DNA of 64,000 nucleotides from Candidatus Odyssella thessalonicensis L13 (GTDB taxonomy: Bacteria > Pseudomonadota > Alphaproteobacteria > Paracaedibacterales > Paracaedibacteraceae), in NCBI RefSeq assembly GCF_000190415.1, contig NZ_AEWF01000004.1, forward strand, positions 186,001-250,000, read 5' to 3'. Every line of letters begins with the position of its first letter. Position 1 is the first letter of the stretch. Both the position numbers and the translations under genes were made by a program. A model generated the notes under the pieces. It saw only the letters and a list, made by a program, of their open reading frames with translations. It did no database searches and was not told where the DNA came from. Below, piece by piece: positions 46,804-55,196 of the stretch.

Positions 46804-47550
46804 TTATAGATCCCGGTGGCTGCTAATGAAATAATTGACATCTAAGTCAGAAGATAAGGACCAGCTCCAGGAGAAAGGATTAAAAGTCATCCCCCTAATA
46901 TCATTAATCATCAGCTTAGCCTCCCTAATTGTAGAGCCCAGTTCTCCGGGTGTTAGGAATTTTTGCCATTCATGAGTGCCTACAGGAAGCCATCGCATAA
47001 TATATTCAGCCCCCAGGATGGCAATGGCATAGGATTTCAAGGTGCGATTTATGGTAGAAAAAATAACCAGTCCCCCAGGCTTGACAAGGTGGGAACATGT
47101 GGCCACAAAGGCCGCTACGTCGGCGACATGCTCAACAATTTCTAGAGCAAGGACGATATCGAATAATTGGCCGCAATCGGCCAGCGCTTCAGCTGTAGTA
47201 CACGCATAATTGATATCCAGGCCCATTAATCTGGCATGGGCTTGAGCTACTTCAATGGTTTTTTCGCTGGCATCTATTCCAGTTACTTTAGCTCCTAAGC
47301 GCGTGAGTGGTTCAGCGACTAGGCCTCCGCCACAGCCAATATCCAATACTGATAGTCCTTGAAAGTTCGGGGATTTATCCGTATTTTTGAAATAATGATA
47401 AGAGATTTGTCGTGTAATATAATCCAGTCGCGTTGGATTAAGGTGATGCAGTGGTTTGAAGGCACCATTTTCATCCCACCATTGCGAGCTGATTTTTGAA
47501 AATCGAGCAATTTCTTCCGGGTCAAGGGTGTTGATTTTGTGATCTGTCAT
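46804..47550 (-). CDS. ubiG: Ubiquinone biosynthesis O-methyltransferase UbiG
   Basis: SAM-dependent enzyme performing both O-methylations of ubiquinone synthesis. ATG 47550 (MTDHKINTLDPEEIARF) gives 248 residues, the usual length; the frame is open 15 codons further. Motifs are SQWWDENGAFKPLHHLNP, the SAM loop VLDIGCGGGLVAEPL, and IVEHVADVAAFV. It is divergent from lysC, with under 80 bases between them. Confidence 0.96.
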   Translation of the reverse strand: MTDHKINTLDPEEIARFSKISSQWWDENGAFKPLHHLNPTRLDYITRQISYHYFKNTDKSPNFQGLSVLDIGCGGGLVAEPLTRLGAKVTGIDASEKTIEVAQAHARLMGLDINYACTTAEALADCGQLFDIVLALEIVEHVADVAAFVATCSHLVKPGGLVIFSTINRTLKSYAIAILGAEYIMRWLPVGTHEWQKFLTPGELGSTIREAKLMINDIRGMTFNPFSWSWSLSSDLDVNYFISSHRDL

Positions 47551-47627
47551 AGGTCTTGGAATAGTAGTGATCTTGTATAGAATGCAGTATGGCATAACAT
47601 TTAAGAAGATAAAAGAGAGTCACTGAC

Positions 47628-48866
47628 GTGCGTATTGTTATGAAATTCGGGGGAACCTCGGTCGCCGATATCGGTCGACTTGAACATGTGGCTATCAAAG
47701 TTCGTCGCCAAATTGAGGCCGGGGCGCAGGTTGCTGTTGTTGTGTCGGCTATGGCAGGTGTTACGAATCAACTGGTCAATTATGCCAAGGCTTTAGGGGG
47801 CGGGGAATCTTCTATAGAATATGATGCTGTGGTGGCCACCGGTGAACAGATTACCACTGCTTTATTAGCTTTAGCGCTCCAGCAGATTGGCGTGCAAGCA
47901 CGCTCATTTATGGGGTGGCAAATCCCGATTCTGACCGATGATAGCCATGGGCAAGCGCAAATTCAACTGATTGAGCCCCAGGCGTTAGAAGACTGTTGGG
48001 CCAAAGGTATTGTTCCTATTATTGCCGGTTTTCAAGGTGTTAATTCTCAAGGACGCATTACCACCTTGGGACGCGGTGGCTCAGACACCACGGCGGTGGC
48101 AGTGGCGGCTGCGGTTAAAGCCGATCGCTGTGACATTTACACGGATGTTGACGGCGTTTATACAGCAGATCCGCGCGTTGTGCCCTTGGCCCAAAAATTA
48201 GATCATATTTCGTATGATGAGATGCTTGAACTTGCGGCCCAAGGGGCCAAAGTCCTGCATCCGCGCTCGGTAAGCACGGCTATGCTTGCTGAAGTCCCGG
48301 TGCAGGTTTTATCCAGCTTTGGGGATAAACCGGGAACCATGGTGACGAGCGCAGGCCATTTGCACCACGCTGGGATTAGCGGTATCACCCATGTAAATGG
48401 ATGGCTAAAGCTAACTGCAGAGATTCAGGATAACCTCCATGACACTGCCCAAGAAATAGGAGAAATGTTGAAGTCTTTGGCCATACCTCATGACATGATG
48501 TTATTAACCATGTTTAACGGCGGCAATATTGATCTGTTTATTCCCCATGGCCATCTGACACCCGTATTAGCCGTTCTTGAACAGCAACAGGTTGATCCCC
48601 AACGTCATGTAGTTATAGCGACTGACCTGGCTAAAGTTACCCTGGTGGGACGAGGACTGGTGGCTGAGAATGGCTATAGTCAGAAGCTGATGGAAATTAT
48701 CAAAAATCTTGACTTTCCGACTTATCTTGCTACCCTTACACCACAGAAGTTTAGCATTGGGGTACAAGAATCGCAGGCTTGTATCTTAATTCGTTATCTG
48801 CACTATCAATTTAATCTGGATCAAATTAATGACAACTCTCCAAAAATTATGGCAGCGGGGCTGTGA
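47628..48866 (+). CDS. lysC: Aspartate kinase
   Basis: First enzyme of the lysine/threonine/methionine pathway. The GTG at 47628 has GAGAG upstream; ATG 47640 is an alternative. The 412 residues have the kinase motifs MKFGGTSVAD, GRGGSDTTAVA and YTDVDGVYTADPR. Two ACT regulatory domains follow from about residue 270. With dapB further along, it supports diaminopimelate and lysine synthesis. The end overlaps the next gene by 38 bases. Confidence 0.96.
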   Translation: MRIVMKFGGTSVADIGRLEHVAIKVRRQIEAGAQVAVVVSAMAGVTNQLVNYAKALGGGESSIEYDAVVATGEQITTALLALALQQIGVQARSFMGWQIPILTDDSHGQAQIQLIEPQALEDCWAKGIVPIIAGFQGVNSQGRITTLGRGGSDTTAVAVAAAVKADRCDIYTDVDGVYTADPRVVPLAQKLDHISYDEMLELAAQGAKVLHPRSVSTAMLAEVPVQVLSSFGDKPGTMVTSAGHLHHAGISGITHVNGWLKLTAEIQDNLHDTAQEIGEMLKSLAIPHDMMLLTMFNGGNIDLFIPHGHLTPVLAVLEQQQVDPQRHVVIATDLAKVTLVGRGLVAENGYSQKLMEIIKNLDFPTYLATLTPQKFSIGVQESQACILIRYLHYQFNLDQINDNSPKIMAAGL

Positions 48867-49827
48867 CTTTTTAGGCACAGACGCAGCAATCCTTGGTGGC
48901 GCAATGAGCTGGGTATCCGAGCGTACCTTGGTATCGGCAATTTCAAATGCCGGGGGGTTTGGTGTAATTGCTTGTGGCGCTATGCCCGTTGACCTTTTAG
49001 AGCAAGAGATAAAAGCCACCCAATCAATGACCACAAAACCTTTTGGGGTAAACTTAATCACGATGCATCCCCAATTGCTAGAGCTAATTGATGTCTGTAT
49101 CCGGTATGAAGTAACCCATATTGTGCTGGCCGGAGGATTGCCGCCCGCAGAGGCTATCAGTAAAGTTAAGTCGGCAAATATCAAATTGATCTGTTTTGCC
49201 CCAACCTTAACTTTAGCTCGTAAACTAATCCGCTTAGGCGTGGATGCTTTAGTTATTGAAGGCAGTGAAGCAGGAGGGCATATCGGTCCGGTATCCACAA
49301 GCGTTTTAGCTCAAGAAATTTTGCCTCATATTACCGAAGTTCCTGTGTTTGTGGCTGGCGGTATTGGGCGCGGTGAGACAATTGCCAATTATTTGTTAAT
49401 GGGTGCTTCCGGGGCACAGCTGGGAACACGGTTTGTCTGTGCCACCGAATGCCAGGCTCATGCTGATTTTAAGAAAGCATTTATCCGAGCCAGCGCTCGC
49501 GATGCGGTCGCTTCTGTTCAATTGGATCATCGTCTACCGGTTATCCCTGTGCGCGCTTTACAAAATGCGGCTTCAGCACGATTTATTGATTTTCAACGGC
49601 AGATGATTAAAAAGCTTGATCAAGGAGAGATTGATCTCAAGTCAGCCCAACTGGAAGTGGAACATTTTTGGGGAGGTGCCTTGCGGCGAGCTGTTGTCGA
49701 TGGTGACATTGAAAATGGCTCGGTTATGGCCGGTCAAAGTGTAGGAATGGTTAAAGAAGAACAGCCAACAGCCCATATTATTGAAGAGTTGATCGCCCAA
49801 GCGGACGCCTTTTTAGCTCGGAATTGA
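48829..49827 (+). CDS. Nitronate monooxygenase-like FMN enzyme
   Basis: A 332-residue TIM-barrel flavoprotein of the NPD/2-nitropropane dioxygenase family, which also contains enoyl-ACP reductase FabK. Visible are AMSWVSERTLVSAISNAGGFG, VIEGSEAGGHIGP (with the catalytic-region histidine), VFVAGGIGRG and GASGAQLGTRFV, the phosphate-binding loops. The ATG at 48829 lies inside lysC (38-base overlap). Whether it detoxifies nitronates or acts in fatty-acid synthesis cannot be settled from sequence alone. Confidence 0.9.
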   Translation: MTTLQKLWQRGCDFLGTDAAILGGAMSWVSERTLVSAISNAGGFGVIACGAMPVDLLEQEIKATQSMTTKPFGVNLITMHPQLLELIDVCIRYEVTHIVLAGGLPPAEAISKVKSANIKLICFAPTLTLARKLIRLGVDALVIEGSEAGGHIGPVSTSVLAQEILPHITEVPVFVAGGIGRGETIANYLLMGASGAQLGTRFVCATECQAHADFKKAFIRASARDAVASVQLDHRLPVIPVRALQNAASARFIDFQRQMIKKLDQGEIDLKSAQLEVEHFWGGALRRAVVDGDIENGSVMAGQSVGMVKEEQPTAHIIEELIAQADAFLARN

Positions 49828-49884
49828 TTTATCCTTAAGTCGATATATTTTTTATAATAACAATAATTTTATGCCGGAGGAAAA

Positions 49885-51408
49885 ATGAAGAAAGTTTTAT
49901 TATCGGCTGCTGCGGTTGCTGCAGTTGCTACAGGAATGGGATATTTAACTGCCGTCCATAAGTTTGAGGCTGAAGCAGAAAATTTCAAACAATCATTGGC
50001 AACGTCGCAAGTTTTTAAAGTTGGCTCTGTGGCAGTTAATAAGTATAAATTTCAAGTCATATTAGATGGCCTTTCCATTCATGTGCCCAAGGGTATTGAC
50101 TTGGAGGGTATTAAAGATAAATCTTTCTTGAATAGCTTTGTGGAAATCAAGGCACCTTTAAAGATAACTTATGTGCCGTTACTCAATAAATTGAAGCTAA
50201 CTTCCCCGGCCGGAAGCCAGGATATGGTTTTCACAGTGAATGATAAGTCCTTCACAGTAACTCAAACTGCAGAAAAACCTCAGCACACAGTTCTTTACTT
50301 AAAAGAAGTGCCGAGCTTTAAAGATCAAAAGTTGACACATTTCTTGAATCATTATGTGAAGAAAATAGAAATGACAACCGGTGCCTACACTGCCCATATC
50401 AATGGTTCACAAGATCCTATTTCTGCGGCTGATTATCATCATCTCGTTCTTGTCCGTGAAAAAACAGCAGCCGGTGAGCAGTTTGCCCTCGACTATAATA
50501 TTAAGGGCATGCGCTATGACTTTACTAATATTTTGGCAGCATTCCCACCCAGCACTATGGGGGAAGAGCAGAAGGATGCTTTCCAGAAGACGATGGAGAT
50601 GCTTAAGCCGCTTAGTGAACTTAATAAGCAGAAAAGGGATGTTTCGGGAAAAATTGTGGTTGCCGGAAATATTGAGCAAGTTATTGATGAAGTTAAAAAG
50701 GTAGCAGATTCGGCCGCTTCTGATGGCAAGCTATTTGAAGCTTTAATGGGAATAAGCCTGAATATTGATTCACGCTCTTCTCTCTTGGGATCGTCAACCG
50801 ATACTTCTATGGAACTCAAGCTTCCTAAATCTGAAAAGGACATGAATTCAGAAATTAAATATCGTATAAGTGGTATTATTTCTCCAGAGCACCAAAAGTT
50901 TCTTTCCACGATAGGTTCAGATCTTATCAAGGCTTTCAACCCTGCTTTAGAAATTAAACCGGATACTTTGAGCACGCTTCTTCCTAATTTTCCGGCTCTG
51001 GGTAAAATGGTTCTAGATTTTCAAGCCAAGGGAGATCTTCACTCTAAGATAGGGCAAGCTAATTTGGAGGTTTCCGCAGCAGATTATGGGATATATGCCA
51101 AAGCTGATCAAAATGCCAATAATATTAGTCTCAAATTTACCTTCAAAAACTATGAGGCTCTGATTAATGATCTACAGGCATATGCTATAAAAGTTCTAGA
51201 CCATCCAGAGTTGGCCGCTTATTTTGATCCACAGTTAAAAGTACAGATCCCCTCTTATGCTGAAATGGTAAAAATGACTCTAAAAAGCATGGGTAAAGAG
51301 GAAACCAGGGATGGCAAAGTTACTCTTACGATTGAGCAAACTATTCCCACAGCGTTAATTGGTAGCTTGGTCGATAAAGCTAATGTTGCTGAGCTGGCAA
51401 CCAATTAA
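49885..51408 (+). CDS. Membrane-anchored periplasmic protein, DUF945-like layout
   Basis: A 507-residue protein preceded by GGAGG. It has an N-terminal membrane anchor (LLSAAAVAAVATGMGYLTAV) and a long beta/alpha periplasmic body. Layout and length recall the YdgA/DUF945 group of unknown function, but I see no decisive motif. It is followed by its own terminator. Confidence 0.6.
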   Translation: MKKVLLSAAAVAAVATGMGYLTAVHKFEAEAENFKQSLATSQVFKVGSVAVNKYKFQVILDGLSIHVPKGIDLEGIKDKSFLNSFVEIKAPLKITYVPLLNKLKLTSPAGSQDMVFTVNDKSFTVTQTAEKPQHTVLYLKEVPSFKDQKLTHFLNHYVKKIEMTTGAYTAHINGSQDPISAADYHHLVLVREKTAAGEQFALDYNIKGMRYDFTNILAAFPPSTMGEEQKDAFQKTMEMLKPLSELNKQKRDVSGKIVVAGNIEQVIDEVKKVADSAASDGKLFEALMGISLNIDSRSSLLGSSTDTSMELKLPKSEKDMNSEIKYRISGIISPEHQKFLSTIGSDLIKAFNPALEIKPDTLSTLLPNFPALGKMVLDFQAKGDLHSKIGQANLEVSAADYGIYAKADQNANNISLKFTFKNYEALINDLQAYAIKVLDHPELAAYFDPQLKVQIPSYAEMVKMTLKSMGKEETRDGKVTLTIEQTIPTALIGSLVDKANVAELATN

Positions 51409-51428
51409 GAGATCTGGATAGTTTTATA

Positions 51429-51460
51429 AAACCGCCTTTATAAAGAGGCGGTTTTTTTTA
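51429..51460 (+). terminator. Terminator after the 507-residue protein gene
   Basis: AACCGCCT and AGAGGCGGTT pair with a short TTATAA loop, followed by eight T. It lies about 20 bases after the stop. Confidence 0.9.
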
Positions 51461-51532
51461 TGATGGAACTTGCAAATCTTATAATAAAGTTTTAAAAAAA
51501 ATACATACATAAATAATATAGAGACTAACTTT

Positions 51533-52270
51533 ATGGACTTTCTGAAAAAGCTTGCCTTGATAACTGCTTTCTTATCGCCTGTGTTTGCTGAGACGCCCGC
51601 AGCAGGGGAGGGCTCTGAATCAGCTCATGGTTCAGTGGAAATCAATGATCCTCTGGAGCCATTTAACAGAACCATTTATGCTATTAATGGGGTGATTGAC
51701 GGATTGGTAATGAAGCCTTTGGCCATTACTTGGCGTTTGGTATTGCCTCAGCCTGTGCGTGATGGTGCCGGTAATGTTTTGAGCAATTTAAAGTCCCCGG
51801 TTACCTTTGCAAACCATTTATTACAGGGTGAACCTAAGCGTGCTGCAACCTCGTTGGGGCGTTTTTTGATTAATACGACTTTGGGGATTTTAGGGATCTT
51901 TGATGCCGCATCAGAGTTGGGTTTGCCGGGCGAAGAAACCAGCTTCAATGAGACCCTAGGGGTATGGGGTGTTAATACAGGGCCATATTTAATCTTGCCA
52001 ATTTTAGGACCTTCAAGCTTCCGTCATGTCGCTGGTATGGGTGGCGATTATTTAATGCAGCCTTATAATTATTATTTTAATGGGGATCATCGTCATGGAG
52101 ACTCTTGGGTTCCGATCGCTATTACTGGCGTGAATGCGGTGCATCAACGTAACCTTGTGTTAGAGTCGGTCGATGATGTTGTTGATAATTCTGCTGATCC
52201 TTACGCAACTTTCCGTAGCGCTTACTTCCAATCACAAGCCTATCGGGTTAAAAAGTTAAAAGAAAAATAA
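51533..52270 (+). CDS. mlaA: MlaA/VacJ-family outer-membrane lipid asymmetry protein
   Basis: Removes misplaced phospholipids from the outer leaflet in partnership with MlaFEDBC. The 245 residues contain the family hallmarks NDPLEPFNRTIYAIN, the GEPKRAATSLGRFLINTTLG region and GPYLILPILGPSSFRH. Unlike E. coli MlaA, the signal peptide (MDFLKKLALITAFLSPVFA) has no lipobox cysteine, so the protein should be cleaved by ordinary signal peptidase. Other mla genes are not in the window. Confidence 0.93.
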   Translation: MDFLKKLALITAFLSPVFAETPAAGEGSESAHGSVEINDPLEPFNRTIYAINGVIDGLVMKPLAITWRLVLPQPVRDGAGNVLSNLKSPVTFANHLLQGEPKRAATSLGRFLINTTLGILGIFDAASELGLPGEETSFNETLGVWGVNTGPYLILPILGPSSFRHVAGMGGDYLMQPYNYYFNGDHRHGDSWVPIAITGVNAVHQRNLVLESVDDVVDNSADPYATFRSAYFQSQAYRVKKLKEK

Positions 52271-52301
52271 GCTATCTAGGATTACCACAAACATCTCCTA
52301 A

Positions 52302-52330
52302 GGGCCGGCTGTTTTTAGCCGGCATTTTTA
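52302..52330 (+). terminator. Terminator after mlaA
   Basis: GCCGGCT (52304-52310) and AGCCGGC (52317-52323) pair around a GTTTTT loop, followed by ATTTTT. Confidence 0.88.
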
Positions 52331-52627
52331 TTGAGGTCTTTTATTGGGGGACTAAGGGCCTATCCATTTCCTTAGATAAAACAGCTTGGCCCCCGCTACC
52401 GCAGAACATAGAACCCTGCCTTCAAAATGCCTGCTTTACATAACTTTAAACTAATTGAACAAGATATCTGAGATTTTAGGAAGACTTAAGTTTTTTAACT
52501 TTAACAGCTAAAGAACTCTTCTAGTGAGTATCTTTATAAAAATTTTCACGTGGCGATGGGCATACGAAATGTTGATAAAAAGAGAATGTAATAAGTTAAT
52601 TCGATTTAATCAGGATATTTTTTTTAA
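52331..52627. other. Non-coding stretch upstream of the small lipoprotein
   Basis: About 300 bases, increasingly AT-rich toward the next gene, with no open frame of note and no strong hairpin. A promoter for the downstream lipoprotein is expected here but not identified. Confidence 0.35.
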
Positions 52628-52888
52628 ATGAGATCTTTTGTTCGTAACTCTTTAGTTTTTAGTTTAGGAACGGTTATTATTATTGGATGTACAACGACCG
52701 ATGAGCAAGTGCGTCGCTATGAGGAGAAATGTTTAGCTTATGGCTTCTCTTATGGCAGTAGTGATTTTTCTAAATGTATGCTCGAGCAAGAGCGTATGGA
52801 TCGCAAAGAACAGCTCCATCAGGAACGTATGGCTTCGCAATGGCACAAGCAGATCAGTTACTCCGTTCCTCTTAGTTCTATTTCCTAG
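52628..52888 (+). CDS. Small lipoprotein with CxxYGFSYG-FSKCMLEQ motif
   Basis: An 86-residue protein with lipoprotein signal (lipobox IIGC, cysteine 21). The mature part reads YEEKCLAYGFSYGSSDFSKCMLEQER, split here as KCLAYGFSYG and FSKCMLEQER. The two cysteines could form a disulfide. A similar C-x3-GF-x2-GT-x3-F-x2-C pattern is widespread in short alphaproteobacterial lipoproteins of unknown function. It shares this domain with the repeat lipoprotein 300 bases downstream and looks like a shortened paralogue. No obvious ribosome site precedes the ATG. Confidence 0.7.
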   Translation: MRSFVRNSLVFSLGTVIIIGCTTTDEQVRRYEEKCLAYGFSYGSSDFSKCMLEQERMDRKEQLHQERMASQWHKQISYSVPLSSIS

Positions 52889-52977
52889 TTTCTTAGGTTT
52901 CTCTCTGAAAAAAGGGGCTCTATGATCAGTGAGGCATAAGGGAGAAGTGCGCCCCTCAGTTGATGAAGAGTCGTTAT

Positions 52978-53100
52978 TTAAAACCACCAGCCGTCAAACT
53001 CTCTATAAGTAAATAGGTTGCCATCAGAGAATACATCTGCTTCACCTTTTACAAGAATTGAGCGCTTTCTTAAAAATAGGCTTGATATTAAAAGTAAATT
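52978..53100 (-). pseudogene. Short C-terminal remnant of a decayed gene
   Basis: A 40-codon minus-strand frame ending at TAA 52978 reads like a real protein end: RKRSILVKGEADVFSDG then NLFTYREFDGWWF. It has no start codon or ribosome site and follows an in-frame stop. The family is not recognised. It lies between the two paralogous lipoprotein genes, on the opposite strand. Confidence 0.3.
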
Positions 53101-53188
53101 TTATTCTTGATAGCACAAAAATTAATACCCATATATAAGGTGGTTTGGTAATCAGCGAAGTAAACCTAGAAATGAAGAGCGTTTTAAA

Positions 53189-54346
53189 ATGAAATTTCAA
53201 GCTAAAAGTACCTTGGCACTCAGTTTAGTATCAATGTTGATGGTCGGGTGTGCCCCACGTGAGGCAGAGTTGTACCGTTATCAGAAGCGTTGTCTAGATT
53301 ATGGTTTCTCTTACGGCACAGATGCGTTTTCCAAGTGTATGCTAGAACAAGAACGTTTAGCTCAAAAGGAAGCGCTTCATCAGCAGCGCCTGGCGCAAAA
53401 GAATGCGGCAAAAAGCAACTATTATAGGAATACCCCCTCTTATAATTACCAGACACAAAATCAGAATAATTCATATAATTATCAATCTATGCAGCTGCAT
53501 AATAACACCTGGCCTCCTTATACTCCTCCTGCCATTGTCGCTCTTCCAAGTGATAATGCTTGGGTGAACAGGGACAAAGAGCAAAAAGATCTCAAGAGGA
53601 GGGAGGAGGCAGCGCGCGAGGAACAAATTCGCAGAGATGCTGAACTTGCCCATAAATTACAGGCAGAAGAAGTTGCTCGAGCTGTAAAAAAACAAGAGCA
53701 AGAGCGCCGTGATACTGAGTATGCTCGTAAGTTGCAAGAGCAAGAAAATGTTCGCGCCCGCCGTGAGCAAGAACGCCGTGATGCAGAATATGCTCGTAAG
53801 TTGCAAGAGCAGGAACAAGCTCAAGCTCGAGCCCGCCGTGAGCAAGAACGCCGTGATGCGGAGTATGCTCGTAAGTTGCAAGAGCAAGAAAACGCCCGTG
53901 CCCGCCGTGAACAAGAACGCCGTGATGCGGAGAATGCTCGTCAGCTCCAAGCGCAGGAGCAAGCCCGAGCTCAAGCTCAAGCTCGTCGTGAGCAAGAACG
54001 CCGTGATGCGGAGAATGCTCGTCAGCTCCAAGCGCAGGAGCAAGCCCGAGCTCAAGCTCAAGCTCGTCGTGAGCAAGAGCGCCGCGATGCCGAATATGCT
54101 CGTCAGCTCCAAGCGCAGGAACGAGCCCGAGCTCAAGCTCGTCGTGAGCAAGAACGCCGTGATGCCGAATATGCTCGTCAGCTCCAAGCCCAAGAAAACG
54201 CTCGAGCTACAGCAAGAGCTTCTGCAATTCCGGTGCCTCCGCCACCACCGCCCCCTGCAAAGGTGAATTCTGCCTGGTCCGGTCAAGCTTTTGCTGATGA
54301 ATTATCCGGAGCAGTGGCCGCTAGAAAGGCTAGATTAGGGCAATAA
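53189..54346 (+). CDS. Lipoprotein with tandem Glu/Arg/Ala helical repeats
   Basis: A 385-residue lipoprotein (lipobox MVGC, cysteine 21; GAAGAG before the ATG). Residues 30-60 carry the same KRCLDYGFSYG / FSKCMLEQER motif as the preceding gene. A Tyr/Asn-rich spacer follows. Residues about 145-345 are seven to eight tandem units of 23-27 residues around the core RRDAEYARKLQEQE. The first unit reads RRDAELAHKLQAEE. The tail is PPPPPPPAK and a short ending. The repeats will form a long charged helix. Each core also resembles the ubiquitin-binding MIU consensus (acidic residues, central Ala, Leu-Gln). Function is unknown. Confidence 0.8.
   Translation: MKFQAKSTLALSLVSMLMVGCAPREAELYRYQKRCLDYGFSYGTDAFSKCMLEQERLAQKEALHQQRLAQKNAAKSNYYRNTPSYNYQTQNQNNSYNYQSMQLHNNTWPPYTPPAIVALPSDNAWVNRDKEQKDLKRREEAAREEQIRRDAELAHKLQAEEVARAVKKQEQERRDTEYARKLQEQENVRARREQERRDAEYARKLQEQEQAQARARREQERRDAEYARKLQEQENARARREQERRDAENARQLQAQEQARAQAQARREQERRDAENARQLQAQEQARAQAQARREQERRDAEYARQLQAQERARAQARREQERRDAEYARQLQAQENARATARASAIPVPPPPPPPAKVNSAWSGQAFADELSGAVAARKARLGQ
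53629..54215 (+). repeat. Tandem 69-81 base coding repeats
   Basis: Seven to eight in-frame copies of a 69-, 75- or 81-base unit within the lipoprotein gene. Two adjacent 81-base copies (from about 53920 to 54080) are identical or nearly so at DNA level, showing recent duplication. Copy number is likely to vary between strains and to challenge short-read assembly. Confidence 0.9.
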
Positions 54347-54383
54347 CTGAGGAAATATCTTTAAGATATGTTGCCTTTTTAAG

Positions 54384-54416
54384 GCTCAGAAGTACTGTTC
54401 TGAGCTTTTTATTTTT
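54384..54416 (+). terminator. Terminator after the repeat lipoprotein gene
   Basis: GCTCAGAA and TTCTGAGC pair with a six-base loop, followed by TTTTTATTTTT. Confidence 0.9.
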
Positions 54417-54611
54417 GGTAAAGTTTATTGCTAAAATGTAGAAAGTATAACCTACAATTACGCAAAGTAATATGAAGCCTAAGCTCAACACTTATCGTAA
54501 GCCTTGTGCTCAAAGATTGATATAGCTCCCCACTAAGGTAATTAAAGCTAATCACATTATAGCCATTCGGGTTTGAAGCGACTAGCTTGGCTAAGGGAGG
54601 TAAAGAGAAAC

Positions 54612-55028
54612 TTAAAAATCTCTCTGTAAGCGTTCACGGCGCTCATGACGTTCTTGAGCTTCGATGGAAAGGGTTGCGATTGGGCGCGCTTCTAAGCGGC
54701 GGACGCCAATGGGATCGCCTGTCTCTTCACAGTATCCATAACTTCCCTCTTCAATACGTCGTAAAGCTTCTTCAATTTTATTGATCAGCTTACGTTCACG
54801 GTCGCGAGCTCTCAATTCAATGGCTCTGTCTGCTTCATTGGCCGCTGAATCGACAATATCAGGCTCTGCAATAACTTCATTTTGTAAAGCGTTAATCGTT
54901 TCGGAAGATTCTTTTAATAATTGATCGCGCCATGATAACAATTTCTGCTTAAAATACTCTCTCTGAGCTGAGTTCATAAACTCTTCTTCATCACAAGGGC
55001 GGTAGCCTTCCGGGAGTGTTCTATTCAT
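54612..55028 (-). CDS. dksA: RNA polymerase-binding transcription factor DksA
   Basis: Binds in the RNA polymerase secondary channel and with ppGpp adjusts rRNA and amino-acid gene transcription. ATG 55028 (MNRTLPEGYRP) is chosen because GGGG precedes it; ATG 55040 is four codons upstream. At 138 residues it has the coiled-coil with its DxxDxA-type tip (DIVDSAANEADRA). The C-terminal globular part is YGYCEETGDPIGVRRLEARP, with only one of the four classical zinc cysteines. That is normal for alphaproteobacterial DksA. Confidence 0.95.
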   Translation of the reverse strand: MNRTLPEGYRPCDEEEFMNSAQREYFKQKLLSWRDQLLKESSETINALQNEVIAEPDIVDSAANEADRAIELRARDRERKLINKIEEALRRIEEGSYGYCEETGDPIGVRRLEARPIATLSIEAQERHERRERLQRDF

Positions 55029-55196
55029 ATCAGACCCCATACAAACAACTATTGTAATAACCAGGTTGCATAAAATTTTAGTAATTGTCTATATATTTAT
55101 TAATGGATTTGTTAAAAAAGTTTTTTGGGTAACCTTGCCTTTTTTGGCATAAGTGCTTATAAAAATCATAGAAATACTAGATTTTATAGGAAGAAA

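Noticed and set aside
53657-54286. 209-codon minus-strand and 185-codon plus-strand alternative frames in the repeat lipoprotein gene
   Set aside because: They are open only because of the repeat composition; the lipoprotein frame has the signal, ribosome site and terminator.
54612-55028. DksA as defective because three zinc cysteines are missing
   Set aside because: Single-cysteine DksA of this exact pattern is typical for alphaproteobacteria.
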